A stretch of DNA of 7,024 bases, taken from positions 1-7,024 of the forward strand of contig UQNF01000061.1 in NCBI GenBank assembly GCA_900542285.1, in the 5' to 3' direction. Shown piece by piece: positions 6,396 through 7,024 of this stretch (its first letter is position 1; each line of letters opens with the position of its first letter). The notes beneath the pieces were generated by a model. It was not told where the DNA came from. It saw only the letters and a program-made list of their open reading frames with translations, and searched no databases. The translations under genes and the position numbers were made by a program. The DNA comes from an uncultured Clostridium sp. (GTDB taxonomy: Bacteria; Bacillota; Clostridia; Christensenellales; CAG-138).

Positions 6396-6424
6396 ATTAT
6401 ATGATCACCTGAACAGGTAATCTA
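6396..6424 (-). promoter_or_regulatory. Internal promoter for the antitoxin gene
   Basis: A perfect -10, TATAAT (6396-6401), lies 25 bp upstream of the antitoxin ATG. At 17 bp spacing the -35 position holds TAGATT (6419-6424, three of six), so activity depends mainly on the -10. Transcription would begin near 6389, just before the Shine-Dalgarno site. A separate antitoxin promoter inside the toxin gene is also known for E. coli mqsRA and would keep antitoxin in excess. Confidence 0.6.
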
Positions 6425-6818
6425 TCGGCTTATTCCTTTTATGGAATGAAATAACGATGGTGCGTTTGCCGTCCGGCCGGTCGATGATGTTGAATTTTGT
6501 ATAAATATCAACGATTTCTTCTTCGCCGTCGGCATTATAGAGCAGTACTTGGGGCACGAAGATATAGAGGGTTTCATGCTCATATCCGGGCTTGAAGTTT
6601 TGAACCGAACAGCAAAAATCATCAACCTCGATTTGCTTTAGGATGGATTTTTGCTTTTCGCTGCGAATATTGTACTCATTAATAAAGTCTATATTTTCCT
6701 GACGGTTTTCATTCAGAGAAATAATGTACCTGTCGGAAGAAACACACGCTTTAATTATTTCCAGAACTTCCTCGATTTCTTTGCGGGTATAGTTCCGAGG
6801 GTTTTGATTATTATGCAC
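6405..6818 (-). CDS. MqsR-like type II toxin (predicted mRNA interferase)
   Basis: This is a 137 aa protein from the chosen GTG (6816-6818). The second half has the beta-strand pattern I associate with the MqsR/RelE-like fold: ETLYIFVPQVLLYNADG, then VDIYTKFNII, then RTIVISFHKRNKPIDYLF at the end, close to the ending of clostridial MqsR-family toxins and comparable with VYLKITVIHDVLIVSFKEK of E. coli MqsR. The first half is helical (YTRKEIEEVLEIIKACV) and includes the VDDFCCSVQNF segment. MqsR proteins cleave mRNA, preferentially at GCU in E. coli; catalysis here is inferred, not seen. It is longer than E. coli MqsR (98 aa). The adjacent MqsA-type antitoxin in toxin-first order strongly supports the call. 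Base composition is A+T-richer (roughly 40% GC on sampled lines) than the protease gene, which hints at horizontal transfer. Confidence 0.68.
   Translation of the reverse strand: MHNNQNPRNYTRKEIEEVLEIIKACVSSDRYIISLNENRQENIDFINEYNIRSEKQKSILKQIEVDDFCCSVQNFKPGYEHETLYIFVPQVLLYNADGEEEIVDIYTKFNIIDRPDGKRTIVISFHKRNKPIDYLFR
6407..6418. promoter_or_regulatory. ACCT-N4-AGGT palindrome, candidate MqsA-type operator
   Basis: The 12-mer ACCTGAACAGGT is a near-perfect palindrome with 5 bp arms and two central bases. It lies entirely in the 17 bp spacer of the internal antitoxin promoter and also encodes the last toxin codons (Tyr-Leu-Phe-Arg-stop). E. coli MqsA binds palindromes with the core ACCT-N(2-4)-AGGT, so binding by the neighbouring zinc-finger/HTH antitoxin is a direct prediction. 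Confidence 0.6.
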
Positions 6819-6825
6819 CGAAAGC

Positions 6826-6835
6826 ATCACCTCCC
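6826..6835 (-). promoter_or_regulatory. Ribosome binding site fixing the toxin start at GTG 6818
   Basis: The minus strand reads GGGAGGTGAT (6826-6835), a near-complete anti-16S match, then GCTTTCG, then GTG (6816-6818). A GTG and an ATG at 6825-6830 lie inside the Shine-Dalgarno match and cannot be used with it, so the protein is 137 aa instead of 141. Confidence 0.75.
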
Positions 6836-6841
6836 AATAAT

Positions 6842-6870
6842 ATGATACACCAAATGAGCGTTATTGTCAA
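6842..6870 (-). promoter_or_regulatory. Promoter of the toxin-antitoxin operon
   Basis: The -35 is TTGACA (6865-6870, full consensus), the spacer is exactly 17 bp, and the -10 is TATCAT (6842-6847, five of six). Transcription would start near 6835, which places the Shine-Dalgarno sequence at or within a base or two of the mRNA 5' end, an unusually short leader. An inverted repeat lies 8 bp upstream of the -35. Confidence 0.8.
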
Positions 6871-6877
6871 CATAAAA

Positions 6878-6900
6878 GCATTAATTGATACAATTAACGC
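6878..6900. promoter_or_regulatory. Inverted repeat upstream of the toxin promoter
   Basis: Arms GCATTAATTG (6878-6887) and CAATTAACGC (6891-6900) match at 9 of 10 positions around a 3 bp ATA spacer. The site is just upstream of the -35 of the toxin promoter and about 49 bp from the -35 of the divergent promoter. It could be an operator for either, but does not contain the ACCT/AGGT core seen at 6407-6418. There is no U tail, so a terminator is unlikely. Confidence 0.5.
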
Positions 6901-6948
6901 AAAAATCAAATAATGCAGGATTATATTTTCAAGACGGGTCACGGACTG

Positions 6949-6977
6949 TTTACAACGGCATGATATCCTGCTATAAT
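6949..6977 (+). promoter_or_regulatory. Rightward promoter ahead of the FMN riboswitch
   Basis: The -35 is TTTACA (6949-6954, five of six), the spacer is exactly 17 bp, and the -10 is TATAAT (6972-6977, full consensus). Transcription would start near 6984, about a dozen bases before the riboswitch aptamer, which is the usual arrangement. Confidence 0.85.
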
Positions 6978-6995
6978 AGGCGCAGCTAAATAAAG

Positions 6996-7024
6996 TTTCT
7001 TCAGGGCGGGGGGCGATTCCCCAC
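6996..7024 (+). ncRNA. FMN riboswitch (RFN element), 5' part, cut by window end
   Basis: The sequence TTTCTTCAGGGCGGGG (6996-7011), then GGCGATT, then CCCCAC (7019-7024) matches the conserved start of the FMN riboswitch: the CTTC-(A/G)-GGGC strand, then the first aptamer hairpin with a GGGG/CCCC stem. The next conserved block (CGGCGGT) would begin just past the window. The RNA senses flavin mononucleotide and usually switches off riboflavin synthesis (ribDEAH) or uptake (ribU/ypaA) genes; which one lies downstream cannot be seen. Confidence 0.87.

Noticed and set aside
6825..6830. GTG and ATG as alternative starts of the toxin
   Set aside because: Both overlap the Shine-Dalgarno match itself; the GTG at 6816-6818 has proper spacing.
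6901..6935. TATAAT-like sequence on the minus strand within A+T-rich DNA
   Set aside because: No acceptable -35 at 16-18 bp, and a much better promoter (TTGACA-17-TATCAT) lies closer to the toxin gene.

Overview
The window looks like part of a Bacillota chromosome, most likely a Clostridia-type organism. The reasons are strong purine-rich Shine-Dalgarno sites, near-consensus sigma-A promoters with 17 bp spacers, a TTG start, U-tailed hairpin terminators, a YitT-family membrane protein and the beginning of an FMN riboswitch. Lines counted by hand inside the large protease gene and the toxin gene give roughly 55-60% and 40% GC respectively. No species can be named from this alone.

All five protein genes lie on the minus strand, so they are read from right to left. 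At the right edge, the plus strand carries a promoter (6949-6977) and the first 29 bases of an FMN riboswitch; its riboflavin-related gene lies outside the window. Transcribed away from it is a two-gene toxin-antitoxin operon: an MqsR-like toxin (6405-6818), then an antitoxin (5375-6370) with a YgiT/MqsA-type zinc finger, a helix-turn-helix and a C-terminal Panacea (DUF4065/SocA-like) domain. A second promoter with a perfect TATAAT lies at the junction of the two genes, and its spacer holds an ACCT-N4-AGGT palindrome, the core known for E. coli MqsA operators. A terminator follows the antitoxin.

Next is a 296 bp non-coding stretch (5079-5374) with one strong promoter, a possible second one, and a predicted ~165 nt leader that can fold into two adjacent hairpins. 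It leads into the most unusual gene of the window (1617-5078, 1153 aa). One chain holds a Clp_N-like N-terminus, a ClpA/ClpB-type AAA+ module, a receiver-like domain, and a complete FtsH-type AAA+ plus M41 zinc-protease module. It has no transmembrane segment. It reads as a soluble unfoldase-protease fusion in which both ATPase sites and the protease site look intact. It has its own terminator (1541-1561).

The left part is a conventional operon with a consensus promoter (TTGACA-17-TAGAAT): a short YitT-family membrane protein without the usual C-terminal DUF2179 domain, overlapping by 17 bp a family-1 uracil-DNA glycosylase (ung), and a terminator (83-118). Bases 1-82 hold nothing I can call. 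No direct link between the protease, the toxin-antitoxin pair and the ung operon can be shown from sequence; each has its own promoter and terminator.
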